Shown here one piece after another: positions 26,280-35,309 of a DNA stretch of 64,000 bases. The stretch comes from Saprospiraceae bacterium (GTDB lineage Bacteria > Bacteroidota > Bacteroidia > Chitinophagales > Saprospiraceae), in contig JADKAE010000006.1 in the NCBI GenBank assembly GCA_016715405.1, forward strand, positions 124,001-188,000, given 5' to 3'. The translations under genes were made by a program, and so were the position numbers. Position 1 is the first letter of the stretch. Every line of letters begins with the position of its first letter. Below the pieces are notes generated by a model. The model did no database searches and was not told the DNA's origin. It saw only the letters and a program-made list of their open reading frames with translations.

Positions 26280-27557
26280 ATGCACGTGCTGATTCGCCAG
26301 GCGGTCATCATTGATCCCGCCGGCCCGCTTCACCAACAAAAAGCCGATATCCGGATAAAAGACGGTGTCATAGCCGATATGGGGGCCGCTTTGAAAGTAC
26401 CTGCCGATGCCGTCGTAATAGACGTAGACGGCGCCTACGTATCGCCGGGCTGGTTAGACCTCGGCGCCCAGGGCGGCGACCCGGGCTATGAGTACCGCGA
26501 AGACATAGACAGCCTGTGCAAGGCTGCCGCCGCCGGGGGTTATACCGGGGTGGCCTGTTTTCCGAACACCTCGCCGGCCATCCAGTCGAAATCAGAAGTG
26601 GAATACCTGTTGCGCCGTTCGCAAGGCAATATTGTGGACATATACCCCATCGGCGCCGTCTCTACCGGCTGCGAAGGCCGCGAACTCACTGAAATGCTGG
26701 ACATGCGCGCTTCCGGCGCCATTGCTTTTTCAGATGGGAAACAAGCACTTCAGCACGCCGGACTACTTTTGCGCGCCCTGTTGTACGTAAAACCATTCGA
26801 CGGCGTCATACTCAACCGCCCCCAAGACGATACGATTGCTGCCAATGGACAAATGCACGAAGGCGTGATGAGTACTTCGCTGGGGTTAAAGGGACTACCA
26901 CCGCTGGCCGAAGAATTGATGGTACAGCGCGACATCGAACTGGCCGCATATACCGAGTCGCGTGTGCACATCCACAACCTGTCAACCGCTCGCTCGGTGC
27001 AATTGGTGCGCGATGCCAAAACTGCCGGCTTACAAGTCACGGCCTCCGTGGCCGCCATGAGCCTCTTTTTTGACGACGAAGCCCTTTTTGATTTCGACTC
27101 TAATTTCAAAGTCTTACCGCCCCTGCGCGGCAGCGCCGATATAGCAGCCCTGAAGGATGGATTGGCCGACGGCACGATAGATTGCATTACATCCAATCAC
27201 GTGCCATTGGAAGAAGAAGCCAAAAAGCTGGAATATCCCTACGCCAAATTCGGCGCGATAGGCCTACAAACCGCCTTTTCCGCCGCACTGACCAGCCTGG
27301 AGGGTTACTTGGATGTGGTGAAGTTGGTCGACAAATTGGCTGTACAACCCCGGCAATTGCTGGGCTTACCCGTACCCCACATCGCCCCGGGCCAACACGC
27401 CAACCTCACGGTTTTTGACATACAAACGGACTGGATATTCCAGCCCCACCTCAATTTGTCCAAATCGCAAAATTCGCCTTTTTTCGGTTATGAGCTAAAA
27501 GGTAAGGTTTGGGCTGTAATCAATAATAGCCAGCTGACTTTATCTGCGATACAGTAA
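26280..27557 (+). CDS. Dihydroorotase-like protein (PyrC homologue lacking metal ligands)
   Basis: 425 residues with the amidohydrolase fold and clear similarity to the dihydroorotase of multifunctional-complex type: YVSPGWLDLGAQGGDPGYEYRED, AAAAGGYTGVACFPNT, and SNHVPLEEEAKKLEYPYAKFGAIGLQTA. The HxH zinc motif (normally D-x-H-x-H) reads D60-L-G62-A-Q64, and the catalytic TDHAP motif reads SNHVP. It probably cannot hydrolyse dihydroorotate. Such forms are typical of Bacteroidota and may act as a non-catalytic partner of aspartate carbamoyltransferase, as pseudo-dihydroorotases do elsewhere (inference). An active PyrC should exist elsewhere in the genome. Confidence 0.88.
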   Translation: MHVLIRQAVIIDPAGPLHQQKADIRIKDGVIADMGAALKVPADAVVIDVDGAYVSPGWLDLGAQGGDPGYEYREDIDSLCKAAAAGGYTGVACFPNTSPAIQSKSEVEYLLRRSQGNIVDIYPIGAVSTGCEGRELTEMLDMRASGAIAFSDGKQALQHAGLLLRALLYVKPFDGVILNRPQDDTIAANGQMHEGVMSTSLGLKGLPPLAEELMVQRDIELAAYTESRVHIHNLSTARSVQLVRDAKTAGLQVTASVAAMSLFFDDEALFDFDSNFKVLPPLRGSADIAALKDGLADGTIDCITSNHVPLEEEAKKLEYPYAKFGAIGLQTAFSAALTSLEGYLDVVKLVDKLAVQPRQLLGLPVPHIAPGQHANLTVFDIQTDWIFQPHLNLSKSQNSPFFGYELKGKVWAVINNSQLTLSAIQ

Positions 27558-27586
27558 AGTTGTCGGTTATCCGTTATCCGTTCATT
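27555..27586. repeat. Heptad repeat (TTGTCGG/TTATCCG) after the PyrC-like stop
   Basis: Three to four 7-bp units begin four bases after the stop. The flank and unit match those at 10970-11004. The array leads directly into the promoter element of the next gene. Confidence 0.8.
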
Positions 27587-27593
27587 ATCTTTG
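27586..27593 (+). promoter_or_regulatory. Bacteroidota-type -7 element (TATCTTTG) for the DUF4199 genes
   Basis: TATCTTTG matches TAnnTTTG and lies 64 bases before the start at 27658. It immediately follows the heptad array. Confidence 0.6.
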
Positions 27594-27657
27594 CCATTTC
27601 AATTATACTTTAACAGAGAACAGAGAACATGCATTATAAACTAAAACCTTCGAAATC

Positions 27658-28239
27658 ATGGACACGTTAGACAACCCACAAGTAGTAGACCCTAAAACCG
27701 TATCGCCTTGGCCTATTTCGATGCGTTACGGTGGCATTGCTGCCGTAATACTCATCATCTTCGGACTGGCGATGTACCTCACGGGCTTATCTGATCCGGC
27801 CACAAGCGGTAAAACTAGCAATTGGATAGGAAACATCGTCAACTTCGGCGTTATGATAGGCGCTGCCATCATGGCCGTCCGCAAGCACCGCGACGAAGAA
27901 CTCGGCGGATTTGTTAGCTTCGGCAGGGCATTTTCCACAAGTTTTCTCGTCAACCTGATCGTTACGGTGATCAGTGCGATCTGGGTATTCGCCTTTTTCT
28001 CTTTTATCGCGCCCGAAATGCTGGACGCCATCCTCGAGCAATCGAAAACGCAAATGATCGAAGATCGCGGCATGAGCGAAGAGCAAGTGGAAGAAAGCAT
28101 GGGCATGATGGGCTGGATGTTCTCTCCCGGGTTTTTCGCGATTAGCGCCGGCTTTATGATGCTACTGATGGGCGTGATCATTTCGTTGATCATCGCCGCT
28201 GTAATGAAAAAAGAAGCCCCTCAGGCGCCCGCTTTGTAA
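27658..28239 (+). CDS. DUF4199 domain membrane protein 1
   Basis: 193 residues with four hydrophobic membrane segments: RYGGIAAVILIIFGLAMYL; IVNFGVMIGAAIMAV; FLVNLIVTVISAIWVFAFF; and a C-terminal FMMLLMGVIISLIIAAVM. The pattern KHRDEELGGFVSFGRAF between segments 2 and 3 and the amphipathic region with EQSKTQMIEDRGMSEEQVEESM are typical of DUF4199. Function is unknown. Its stop overlaps the start of a second related gene (TAATG), and a GT2 glycosyltransferase follows. The trio is often seen together in Bacteroidota, where these small proteins may assist the membrane glycosyltransferase (inference). Confidence 0.88.
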   Translation: MDTLDNPQVVDPKTVSPWPISMRYGGIAAVILIIFGLAMYLTGLSDPATSGKTSNWIGNIVNFGVMIGAAIMAVRKHRDEELGGFVSFGRAFSTSFLVNLIVTVISAIWVFAFFSFIAPEMLDAILEQSKTQMIEDRGMSEEQVEESMGMMGWMFSPGFFAISAGFMMLLMGVIISLIIAAVMKKEAPQAPAL

Positions 28240-28669
28240 TGACGACAAAAACACTCGTAATCAAATACGGACTACCGGCAGGAGTAAGCGTGGTCGCTTA
28301 CTTCCTGCTGTTTTATGCTATTGGCCGCGAAATCATGCTGAATTACGGTGTGTGGTGGAGTTCCGTGCTGATCAACCTGGTGGCGATGGGTGTGGCTGTA
28401 AAAAACACGCCTGGCTTTGAATTCAAAGATGTGTTGTTGCAGTAAGCAATGCCCTGTTTTACGTGTGTTATTACGTCGTGTTGGGCGTGTTAGACCCCGA
28501 CGTAGTGGAGTTGCAACACAAAATGCTGGCCGGCAACCCCTTATTCGGCGAACAGCTCGACTTAAAAGAACCGTCGATTACGCCCGGTCGTACTTTTTTC
28601 TTTTATTGCCGAAGCCTTATCGGCGGATTTATCCTATCGGCGGGAGTCGCCGGAGTGATCAACAGATAG
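28239..28669 (+). CDS. DUF4199-like membrane protein 2 (frame broken near 28433)
   Basis: The first 68 residues (two membrane segments, YGLPAGVSVVAYFLLFYAI and SSVLINLVAMGVAV, then TPGFEFKDV) end in an early stop. The remaining part (AVSNALFYVCYYVVLG, then RTFFFYCRSLIGGFILSAGVAGVI) continues in another frame to 28669. One missing base near 28431-28438 would join them into a protein of about 143 residues resembling its neighbour. The exact position of the indel cannot be fixed. Function is unknown. Confidence 0.72.
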
Positions 28670-28684
28670 CAAATTTTGCCGCGC

Positions 28685-29617
28685 ATGGATATTACAATGG
28701 TGATACCCCTTTTTAACGAAGACGAATCCCTACCCGAACTCGAGGCCTGGATACGCCGGGTGATGGAAGCCAACGGTTATAGCTACGAAATCATTTTTGT
28801 AGACGACGGGAGCAAAGACAAATCATGGCAAGTCATCGAAAATCTCGCCCAAGTAAATCCCTGTGTCAGAGGTATTAAATTTAGGCGCAACTACGGCAAA
28901 TCGGCGGCGCTCAACGTGGCCTTCCATGCCGCCCTGGGCAATGTGGTGATCACCATGGATGCCGACCTGCAGGACAGTCCCGACGAAATCCCCGATTTGT
29001 ACCGCCTCATCTACGAAGAAAAATACGACCTCATCTCGGGCTGGAAACAAAAGCGCTTCGACCCGCTCTCCAAAACGCTTCCCTCCAAGTTTTTCAACGC
29101 CATCACCCGCTGGATTAGCGGCATAGCTCTGCACGATTTCAACTGCGGCCTCAAATCTTACCGCCGGGAAGTGGTAAAGAGTATCGAGGTATACGGCGAG
29201 ATGCACCGCTATATTCCTCTGCTGGCCAAGTGGGCGGGATTTAATAAAATAGGAGAAAAGATCGTTGAGCACCGCGCCCGCAAATACGGGGTGAGCAAAT
29301 TCGGCCTTGAACGATTCGTCAACGGCTTCCTCGACTTGCTTTCGATTACGTTTATGGGCAAATTCGGCAAACGCCCCATGCACTTTTTCGGAACCCTCGG
29401 CACTTTGTCTTTTATTCTCGGCTTTATTATTTTGGTGTATCTCAGCATCGCCAAGCTGGTCTATCAGCAATACGGCATTGCCGATCGACCCCTGTTTTAT
29501 TTCGGCATTCTCACGCTGATCGTCGGCACGCAGCTTTTTGTAACCGGCTTCCTGGCCGAGCTCGTCACCCGCAATGCACCGGATCGAAATCATTATTTGA
29601 TAGAGAAGGAGGTATGA
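28685..29617 (+). CDS. Glycosyltransferase family 2 protein (DPM1/GtrB-like)
   Basis: 310 residues from the ATG at 28685, where the family start MDITMVIPLFNEDESLPELE begins. The GT-A domain carries FVDDGSKDKSW and the metal-binding TMDADLQDSPDEIP. Two C-terminal membrane segments (FGTLGTLSFILGFIILVYLS and YFGILTLIVGTQLFVTGFLAEL) anchor it. Such enzymes usually transfer a sugar from a nucleotide donor to polyprenyl phosphate at the inner face of the membrane. It follows the two DUF4199-type genes and probably shares their operon. Confidence 0.92.
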   Translation: MDITMVIPLFNEDESLPELEAWIRRVMEANGYSYEIIFVDDGSKDKSWQVIENLAQVNPCVRGIKFRRNYGKSAALNVAFHAALGNVVITMDADLQDSPDEIPDLYRLIYEEKYDLISGWKQKRFDPLSKTLPSKFFNAITRWISGIALHDFNCGLKSYRREVVKSIEVYGEMHRYIPLLAKWAGFNKIGEKIVEHRARKYGVSKFGLERFVNGFLDLLSITFMGKFGKRPMHFFGTLGTLSFILGFIILVYLSIAKLVYQQYGIADRPLFYFGILTLIVGTQLFVTGFLAELVTRNAPDRNHYLIEKEV

Positions 29618-29682
29618 GGGGTGAACAGTGAACTGTGAACCGATCGAGGAGCAGTTCACTGTTCACTGTTCACAGTTCACTT
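29618..29682. repeat. Inverted heptad arrays (GTGAACA / GTTCACT) between convergent genes
   Basis: Three GTGAAC(A/T/C) heptads begin just after the plus-strand stop, and four GTTCAC(T/A) heptads run up to the stop of the convergent minus-strand gene. The arms are complementary and fill nearly the whole spacer, forming a long hairpin that could stop transcription from both sides. Confidence 0.9.
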
Positions 29683-32192
29683 AATTTCTCTCCCCACTGC
29701 AATCAGGTTGGCAAACAGGCGGAAAGCGCCGGGAACGCCCGACGGTAATTCGCGGAACCAGGAATAGCCCGTATAGACAAAATGTCCTTGCCCGTATTTG
29801 GCTACCAGCAGGCCGCCGTCTTTGGGGGTTTCGCCGGGGTCGTTGCACGACAAGATGGCTTGGTAACGGCTGTCCCATTCATTGGGAAAATACAAGCCGC
29901 GCTCCTGTACCCAGCCCTCGAAATCTTTGGCAGTAATTTTGTTGGGGTAATTCAACACCTGGTGTTCGGGTTGGAGGAAGCGTACCTCGCTTTCCTCTAC
30001 CGTCACGCGATCGCGGGAGAGCTTGAGCGGGTAAGGGGTCAGCTCTTCCATGGGGATGACTAATTCGAAATTAGTATTGTACTGCACGATCAGGGTACCG
30101 CCGTTTTGCACATAATCCATCAGTTTGGGCTGATGAAATTTCAGCCTTTCTACCGTGTTATAGGCGCGCACGCCCATGATGACGGCGTCGAACTGGCGCA
30201 ATTGCTCGGGGGTAATATCGCGGTCTTCCAAAATGGTGACCTCGTAACCGATCTGGCGCAGGCTGGCGGGTACCTGGTCGCCGGCGCCCATGATGTAGCC
30301 GATTTTGTCGCCGGCGCGCTGCAGGTCGATTTTGACAACGCGGGCTTCCGATTCGCGCAGCACGGTTTGTGCGGGGATGTGGTCGTAACCGGTTACGTAG
30401 ATCTCTTTGGTATACGTTTGTCCGTTTACTTTCACTTCGGGTTTGATGAATGCGTCGCTTGCTTCTTTGGGCGGGTATAATTGAAAATATACCGTTTTTT
30501 CTTCGCCTTTTAATTTGAGTGTGAAGGCTTGTTCCTGTGGTTCGGCTTTCCAGCCCTGTGGCAACCGAAGCGAAACTGTGCCGGCGGCGTCAGCTTTGCC
30601 CGACTTGAGCACCAGCGATACGGTTTGCGGTTCTTTGTTGGCAAACACGTATACTTTTTCCGCCAGGTTGGCGAAAATGGGAGGCGTAATTCAAAAGGCC
30701 GGTATACTTCGCCCTTCACGGAATCTTCGCGTTTGTATGTCACTTCCACCTCGTAATCAATGGGTTCACCGTTGATAATCATGGTAAAGCGCACTTTAAA
30801 AACCCGGGGCGTTTCGGGCAATCCGCGCAGGGTTTGGTCCGCTACGTTGTACATACCCAAAGGCCAGGGGGTATTGAGCCAATAGGCGTTGGAGTAGGGC
30901 ATATCTTGAGGTAGTTTCAGCAATTTACTCCATTTATAGCCGGTATTTTCTTCCATGTTGAGCGACAACACGGAATCGGCCTGCATGGGCAGATAGGAAA
31001 CTGATTTCAGCGTAATGGGAGTATTACAGCGCGAAATGGCCTCCACTGCCAGGCTGATAGTCTCGCCGGGAGTGGCCGAATAATCGGAGGCGATGGCTTC
31101 GAGGAACAAGCCGGCACAGGCTTTGATTATGTTTTTGGTCTCTTCGAGCTTGGTATTGCGCCAGTAGCCGTCGGGCAGCGCTTTGATCATGCGGTATACT
31201 TTGAGCAGGCCGGTTAAACTGGCAGAGGGATCGTTGTGGTTAAAATTGCGTGCTACCTCTTCTAGCAAGATGCCGATATCAGCGCCGCCTTCTACGCGCG
31301 ACCAGGTCGTATTAATACCGGCAAAAAGGTCGGTTTTTACGGCGGGCATATCGCCTTTGAGCAGTTCGAGGTATTCCATTTCCTGGCCGCGGGTGCCTAT
31401 CGAACCGAAGCCCTGGCTTTTGTGCATGCTGCGGCTTTCGGCGGCGATTTCGGGGTTTGACTTGCCCTTTACGGGGTAATACACGCCGGCGTCAATGGCT
31501 ACCATGGCCGATTTGTCGGCCTGCTCAAATTTCTCCCGGCTGCCGAAAAACCACCATGAGGTGTTAAAAAACAAGCGTTTAGGTTGCCAGGGCTTTACAT
31601 ATTGAAGCTGGGCAGGGTACGCCTTTGGGTCGGCGCTGAGTTCGAAGGCTTCGTGAGAGAGCATGCCTGAAGCCGTATGATGGCCGTGGGTGCGCCCCGG
31701 CGAGCGGTGGTCGAAGCGGTTGATAATGATATCCGGCTGCCAGCGGCGAATGGCCCACACCACGTCGGAGAGCACCTCGTCGCGGTTCCAGATTTGCAGG
31801 GTTTCGTCGGGGTGTTTGGAAAAGCCAAAATCGTTGGCGCGGCTAAAAAACTGTCTGCCGCCGTCGATGCGGCGGGCCGCCAACAACTCTTGCGTGCGGA
31901 TTACGCCCAGCAGTTCCTCTATTTCGGGGCCGACCAGGTTTTGGCCGCCGTCGCCGCGGGTCAGCGACAAATAGGCCACGTTGGCTTTCACGTCGTTGGC
32001 CAGATAAGAGATAAGCCTGGTATTTTCATCGTCGGGGTGGGCAGCTACGTAAAGCGCCGAACCCAGAAAATTTAATTTCACAATAGCGTCGTGAATGTCG
32101 CCCGAATTCCAGCGGCGGGGCGACTGGCCCCAGGCGGTTTGTAATGCAGCCAGGATGAGTACAAGCAGGGTGATTTTTTTCCACATAGACAA
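29677..32192 (-). CDS. PIG-L (LmbE-like) family deacetylase, secreted, multidomain (frame broken at 30679-30681)
   Basis: About 838 residues after restoring one base of the GGG at 30679-30681, which joins RPFELRLPIFANLAEKVYVFANK. A signal peptide (LLVLILAALQTAWG) is followed by the PIG-L domain with the zinc-binding AHPDDE (near residue 53) and the second site GRTHGHHTASG. The C-terminal part includes a beta-sandwich and a region with IMGVRAYNTVERLKFHQPKLMDYVQ, resembling a glutamine-amidotransferase-like fold. The family removes N-acetyl groups from sugars such as GlcNAc. Large secreted forms like this are frequent in Bacteroidota, with unknown substrate. It is the last gene of a minus-strand group with the Clp-fold and small secreted genes. 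Confidence 0.88.
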
Positions 32193-32219
32193 AGTCGATT
32201 ATTGAGTGTTCGTTATAAT

Positions 32220-33227
32220 TTACATAATATAAAACTTCTTGATCCTGATTTGGTTGCCCGCCACCTCCACTCTTCTCCAGGAAGATTCATCGTGCATCGG
32301 CACGTAGCGGTGTTCTTCGTTGCGGTAAAACCAGTCTTTTTCTTTTTGGTAAAAGATCTGTTCGCCCTGTAATTCCAGCACTTTCAGGATTTCATTGTCG
32401 TGATAATTAAACTCGTTGTAGTCGGTATGGGCTCGTTGGGCCATCTCGGAGTATATGTCGTTGAGTTCGAGGAGCAGGTCGTTGAGTGAACTGTCGAGTT
32501 CTGCCACGTTGAGCCCGATTCTCTGGGCTTCCCGGATAGTGATGGGGTAGCTGTGCGAGGGATATTCGGCATTGAGGTGGTTGCTGATCTGTATGGCCCG
32601 TTCTTCGTCGTCCATGTGGTAGGAAAGAATTTCGGTGGTCAATTTGATCGATAACAAGCTCGCCCGGTCCACCGCACCAAATACCAGGGGGTGAATGTAA
32701 TTGTACAGTTGAGCGTAAGGATTAGCATCGCTGTCCTGTTTTTTGTTATCCCAGAGCCTGATCACGCGGTCGAGTTCGTTTTGGCTCACGCTCACCTTGT
32801 CGTAGTACTTTTGATCGATCGGCGAGAGTTCGTGTGTAATCGAAGTATCGATAGCGGACAGGTAGGCCAGGGGGCCCATCATGATCTTATCGGCGCCCAA
32901 GGCAAGCATGGTAGCTGCTGAAGCGCAGTCGAGCGGCACAAGGGCATATATTTGTTTGTAATAATGCCGCAACAGGTGGATGATACGCAGGGCGCCTTTT
33001 CCCGACCCTCCGTCGCTTTTGATAAAGAGGTACAGGGTGGGACTTTTAACCCTGTTGCGCAACAGACGGTACAATACGATCACGTCTTCCTGCACCAGCG
33101 AGCCGTTATCAGAGATCCAATAGGTTAGAAAATCTCCTTCCAGTTGGTTTTTGATCTGCGCTATCGTCTTTTGGGTCTCGTGAAAAAGAACGGGCGGCTT
33201 TTTAGTTTCTGTCTTTTTTTCCTTCAT
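32220..33227 (-). CDS. Clp-fold serine protease-like protein (SDH/SppA superfamily)
   Basis: About 335 residues from the ATG at 33227; upstream in-frame codons give an unlikely N-terminus. The core (LYLFIKSDGGSGKGALRIIHLLRHY, then LVPLDCASAATMLALGADKIMMGPLAYLSAIDTSI) has the Clp/crotonase fold: an oxyanion Gly-Gly, and an active-site Ser in CASAATML. SppA and the so-called serine dehydrogenase proteinases share this. The region after the core (SPIDQKYYDKV) fits too. It has no signal peptide or clear membrane segment, so it is probably cytoplasmic. A role in membrane protein or stress proteolysis is inference. Confidence 0.82.
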   Translation of the reverse strand: MKEKKTETKKPPVLFHETQKTIAQIKNQLEGDFLTYWISDNGSLVQEDVIVLYRLLRNRVKSPTLYLFIKSDGGSGKGALRIIHLLRHYYKQIYALVPLDCASAATMLALGADKIMMGPLAYLSAIDTSITHELSPIDQKYYDKVSVSQNELDRVIRLWDNKKQDSDANPYAQLYNYIHPLVFGAVDRASLLSIKLTTEILSYHMDDEERAIQISNHLNAEYPSHSYPITIREAQRIGLNVAELDSSLNDLLLELNDIYSEMAQRAHTDYNEFNYHDNEILKVLELQGEQIFYQKEKDWFYRNEEHRYVPMHDESSWRRVEVAGNQIRIKKFYIM

Positions 33228-33300
33228 AATAAGGTAACTGTTTAGCAAGCCCCCAAAAATAGGGCGCAAAAAGCACAAATTCAATAGGGGGGCTGCACAG

Positions 33301-33886
33301 TTACAAAGACCATACGTTGGCAATAGCCGTTTTGTTGTATTCTTCTACTACCTTGAGCAGGTCTTTAAACTGGTACCCTTTTTTGCCGATTTTGGCAGCC
33401 AATTCGGGCGCGTTGTTTTCTACCAGCCGCCGAAATTTGCGTTTAAAACTCAATTTATTTAACCGGTATACCTGCCGGTCGGCTATCTCTACCCAGTATT
33501 CTTCCGTTTTAAAGGTAGATTGCTGTATCAGATTGCCGCTAAGCTGTAAAACGGTTTTTCTTCGGGCGCCTGATACAATTTCATTTGTTCGCCGTGATAT
33601 AATACCCGCAGGAACGCCCAGCCCTTCGATGCATTTTACTCAGATATACGATCTTCTGGTTGTCTTTTTCTATCACAAAACCACGTACCAGCGCCGGATG
33701 TATATCATATAAGGTGCCAAAATCGTTGATAAATATGACGCTGCTCGTTCTTTCTGCATAAAAGATGGCCCCGATGCGCCCCGTGAGCCGGTGCCCGTTT
33801 TTGGTAATCAGGTACCCCTGGAAGGTGCCGGCACTAGCCGCACCGCATATCAGGATGGCGAGTAAGAGTGTGTACAATCGCTTCAT
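33301..33886 (-). CDS. Small secreted protein of unknown function (two frame breaks)
   Basis: The start at 33886 gives a clear signal peptide (MKRLYTLLLAILICGAASAG) followed by a beta-rich region (FQGYLITKNGHRLTGRIGAI). The frame then needs two repairs: one missing base near 33621-33634, after which GWAFLRVLYHGEQMKLYQAP continues, and one missing A in the A4 at 33548-33551, after which LQLSGNLIQQSTFKTEEYWV continues. The C-terminus (GYQFKDLLKVVEEYNKT) ends at 33301. The resulting 195-residue protein looks coherent and resembles secreted hypothetical proteins of Bacteroidota. It lies upstream of the Clp-fold gene on the same strand and divergent from a response regulator. Confidence 0.7.
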
Positions 33887-33953
33887 AGGCCAATCGTTAT
33901 GTAGATGAAAGATAGGAAATATCTGGGAATTTAGCAACCAAAACAACCACCCA

Positions 33954-34660
33954 ATGACAAAACAGCATATACTCTTGGTAGATGACGACCGGGCGTTTAG
34001 CACGCTCACCCAGGAATACCTTGAATCCAAAGGTGTGAAGGTTACTTTGTTGCACAATGCCGACGAGGCATGGCGAGTCTTCCGCACCCAGCCCTTTCAC
34101 ATGTGCATACTCGACGTCAAAATGCCCATCAAAAACGGATTTGACCTTGCCCGCGACATCCGGTCGATTAATGCATCCATTCCCATCATCTTTCTCACCG
34201 GCGCTACCGAAAGGAAAGCCGCCTGGAAGGCTTTCATCTCGGCGCCGACGACTACGTGACCAAACCCTTCAGCATGGAAGAGTTATGGCTGCGCATGCTG
34301 GCTATTTTTCGCCGCTCGGGCACGCACGAAGAACAGTTGCGGCAACGCGAATCCAAGGTGTATTCCCTGGGCAGATACCGGTTTACGCCCCAAACCCGCG
34401 AATTGATGTTCGACGGCCACATGATGGCAAAGTTGACCGCCATAGAAGCCCGACTGCTCGAGTATTTCTGCCAGTCGCCCAACGGCGTCATCGAACGCAA
34501 CGCCACGCTTCGCCGGATCTGGCAGGACGACGATTATTTACGCGGTAGAAGCCTCAATGTCTATGTGAGCAAGCTGCGCCATTATCTGCGCGACGACCCA
34601 CGCATTGAAATTCTAAACGTACATGGCGAAGGCTATCAAATCGTGTTGCCCGATCTTTAG
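33954..34660 (+). CDS. OmpR/PhoB-family response regulator (frame broken at 34229-34230)
   Basis: About 235 residues after restoring one G in the GG at 34229-34230, which gives ERKAAWKGFHLGADDYVTKPF. The receiver domain has the acidic pair (LLVDDD), the phosphorylated Asp54 in CILDVKMP, the Thr in FLTGA and the Lys in VTKPF. The C-terminal winged-helix DNA-binding domain (LTAIEARLLEYFCQSPNGVI, RSLNVYVSKLRHYL) follows. No histidine kinase lies nearby, so it is an orphan. It is transcribed divergently from the small secreted protein gene across 67 bases and could regulate it (inference). Confidence 0.9.
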
Positions 34661-34718
34661 CAACTCAAATGCCAATAATCCCTATATTTTCCTATTTTAG
34701 CCGCAAAGTCGACCTTTC

Positions 34719-35309
34719 ATGCATATCCATGAGGACCAGCAATTCATCGAAGCCCTTTTGCAAGGCGATTACGAAGGGATCAGCGAGATCTACCGGCGCT
34801 TTGCGGGCGAAGTAAGGCGGTTTGTGCTAAAAAACAGCGGCTCGGAAGACGACGCCCGCGATATGATGCAGGAAGCCCTCATGATTATCACCCGCCAGGC
34901 ACGCGAAAAAGCACTGGCGCTCAGCTGTCCTTTCGGCGCCTACCTCTTTGTGGTCGTGCGAGGCAAATGGCTCAACGAATTGCGCAAGCGCAAACGCGAA
35001 GCGGTAACAATTGTGGAAGAAGATGGATATACTTACGAAAGGCAAGATATCGCACAAGCTGACAATCTGCTCCTTCATGAAGAACGCGAGCAATTGTTTT
35101 GGGAGAAATTCAAACTATTGGGCGAGCGCTGCCAGAAATTGCTGCGCCTTTCGTGGGCAGGCAGCCACAATATGGAACAGGTAGCCTCCCTTCTGGGCGT
35201 AACGTATGGCTATGCGCGAAAGAAAAAAACGGAGTGTATTGACAGGTTGATGTTTTTAATTAAAACTTCGCGTGAATTCGCACTGTTGCAATCTCAAATG
35301 AAGGGCTGA
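34719..35309 (+). CDS. RNA polymerase sigma-70 family (ECF-like) sigma factor
   Basis: 196 residues. Region 2 (FIEALLQGDYEGISEIYRRF, SEDDARDMMQEALMII) and region 4 (RCQKLLRLSWAGSHNMEQVA, LLGVTYGYARKKKTECIDRL) are recognisable, with a longer-than-usual linker. It directs RNA polymerase to a specific promoter set. The stop overlaps the start of the next gene (TGATG), whose product has a membrane helix. This is the arrangement of an ECF sigma factor with its membrane-bound regulator. Confidence 0.88.
   Translation: MHIHEDQQFIEALLQGDYEGISEIYRRFAGEVRRFVLKNSGSEDDARDMMQEALMIITRQAREKALALSCPFGAYLFVVVRGKWLNELRKRKREAVTIVEEDGYTYERQDIAQADNLLLHEEREQLFWEKFKLLGERCQKLLRLSWAGSHNMEQVASLLGVTYGYARKKKTECIDRLMFLIKTSREFALLQSQMKG

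Noticed and set aside
34256..34660. A stand-alone winged-helix regulator gene
   Set aside because: Its start is the TKPF end of the receiver domain; with one base restored it is the DNA-binding half of the response regulator.
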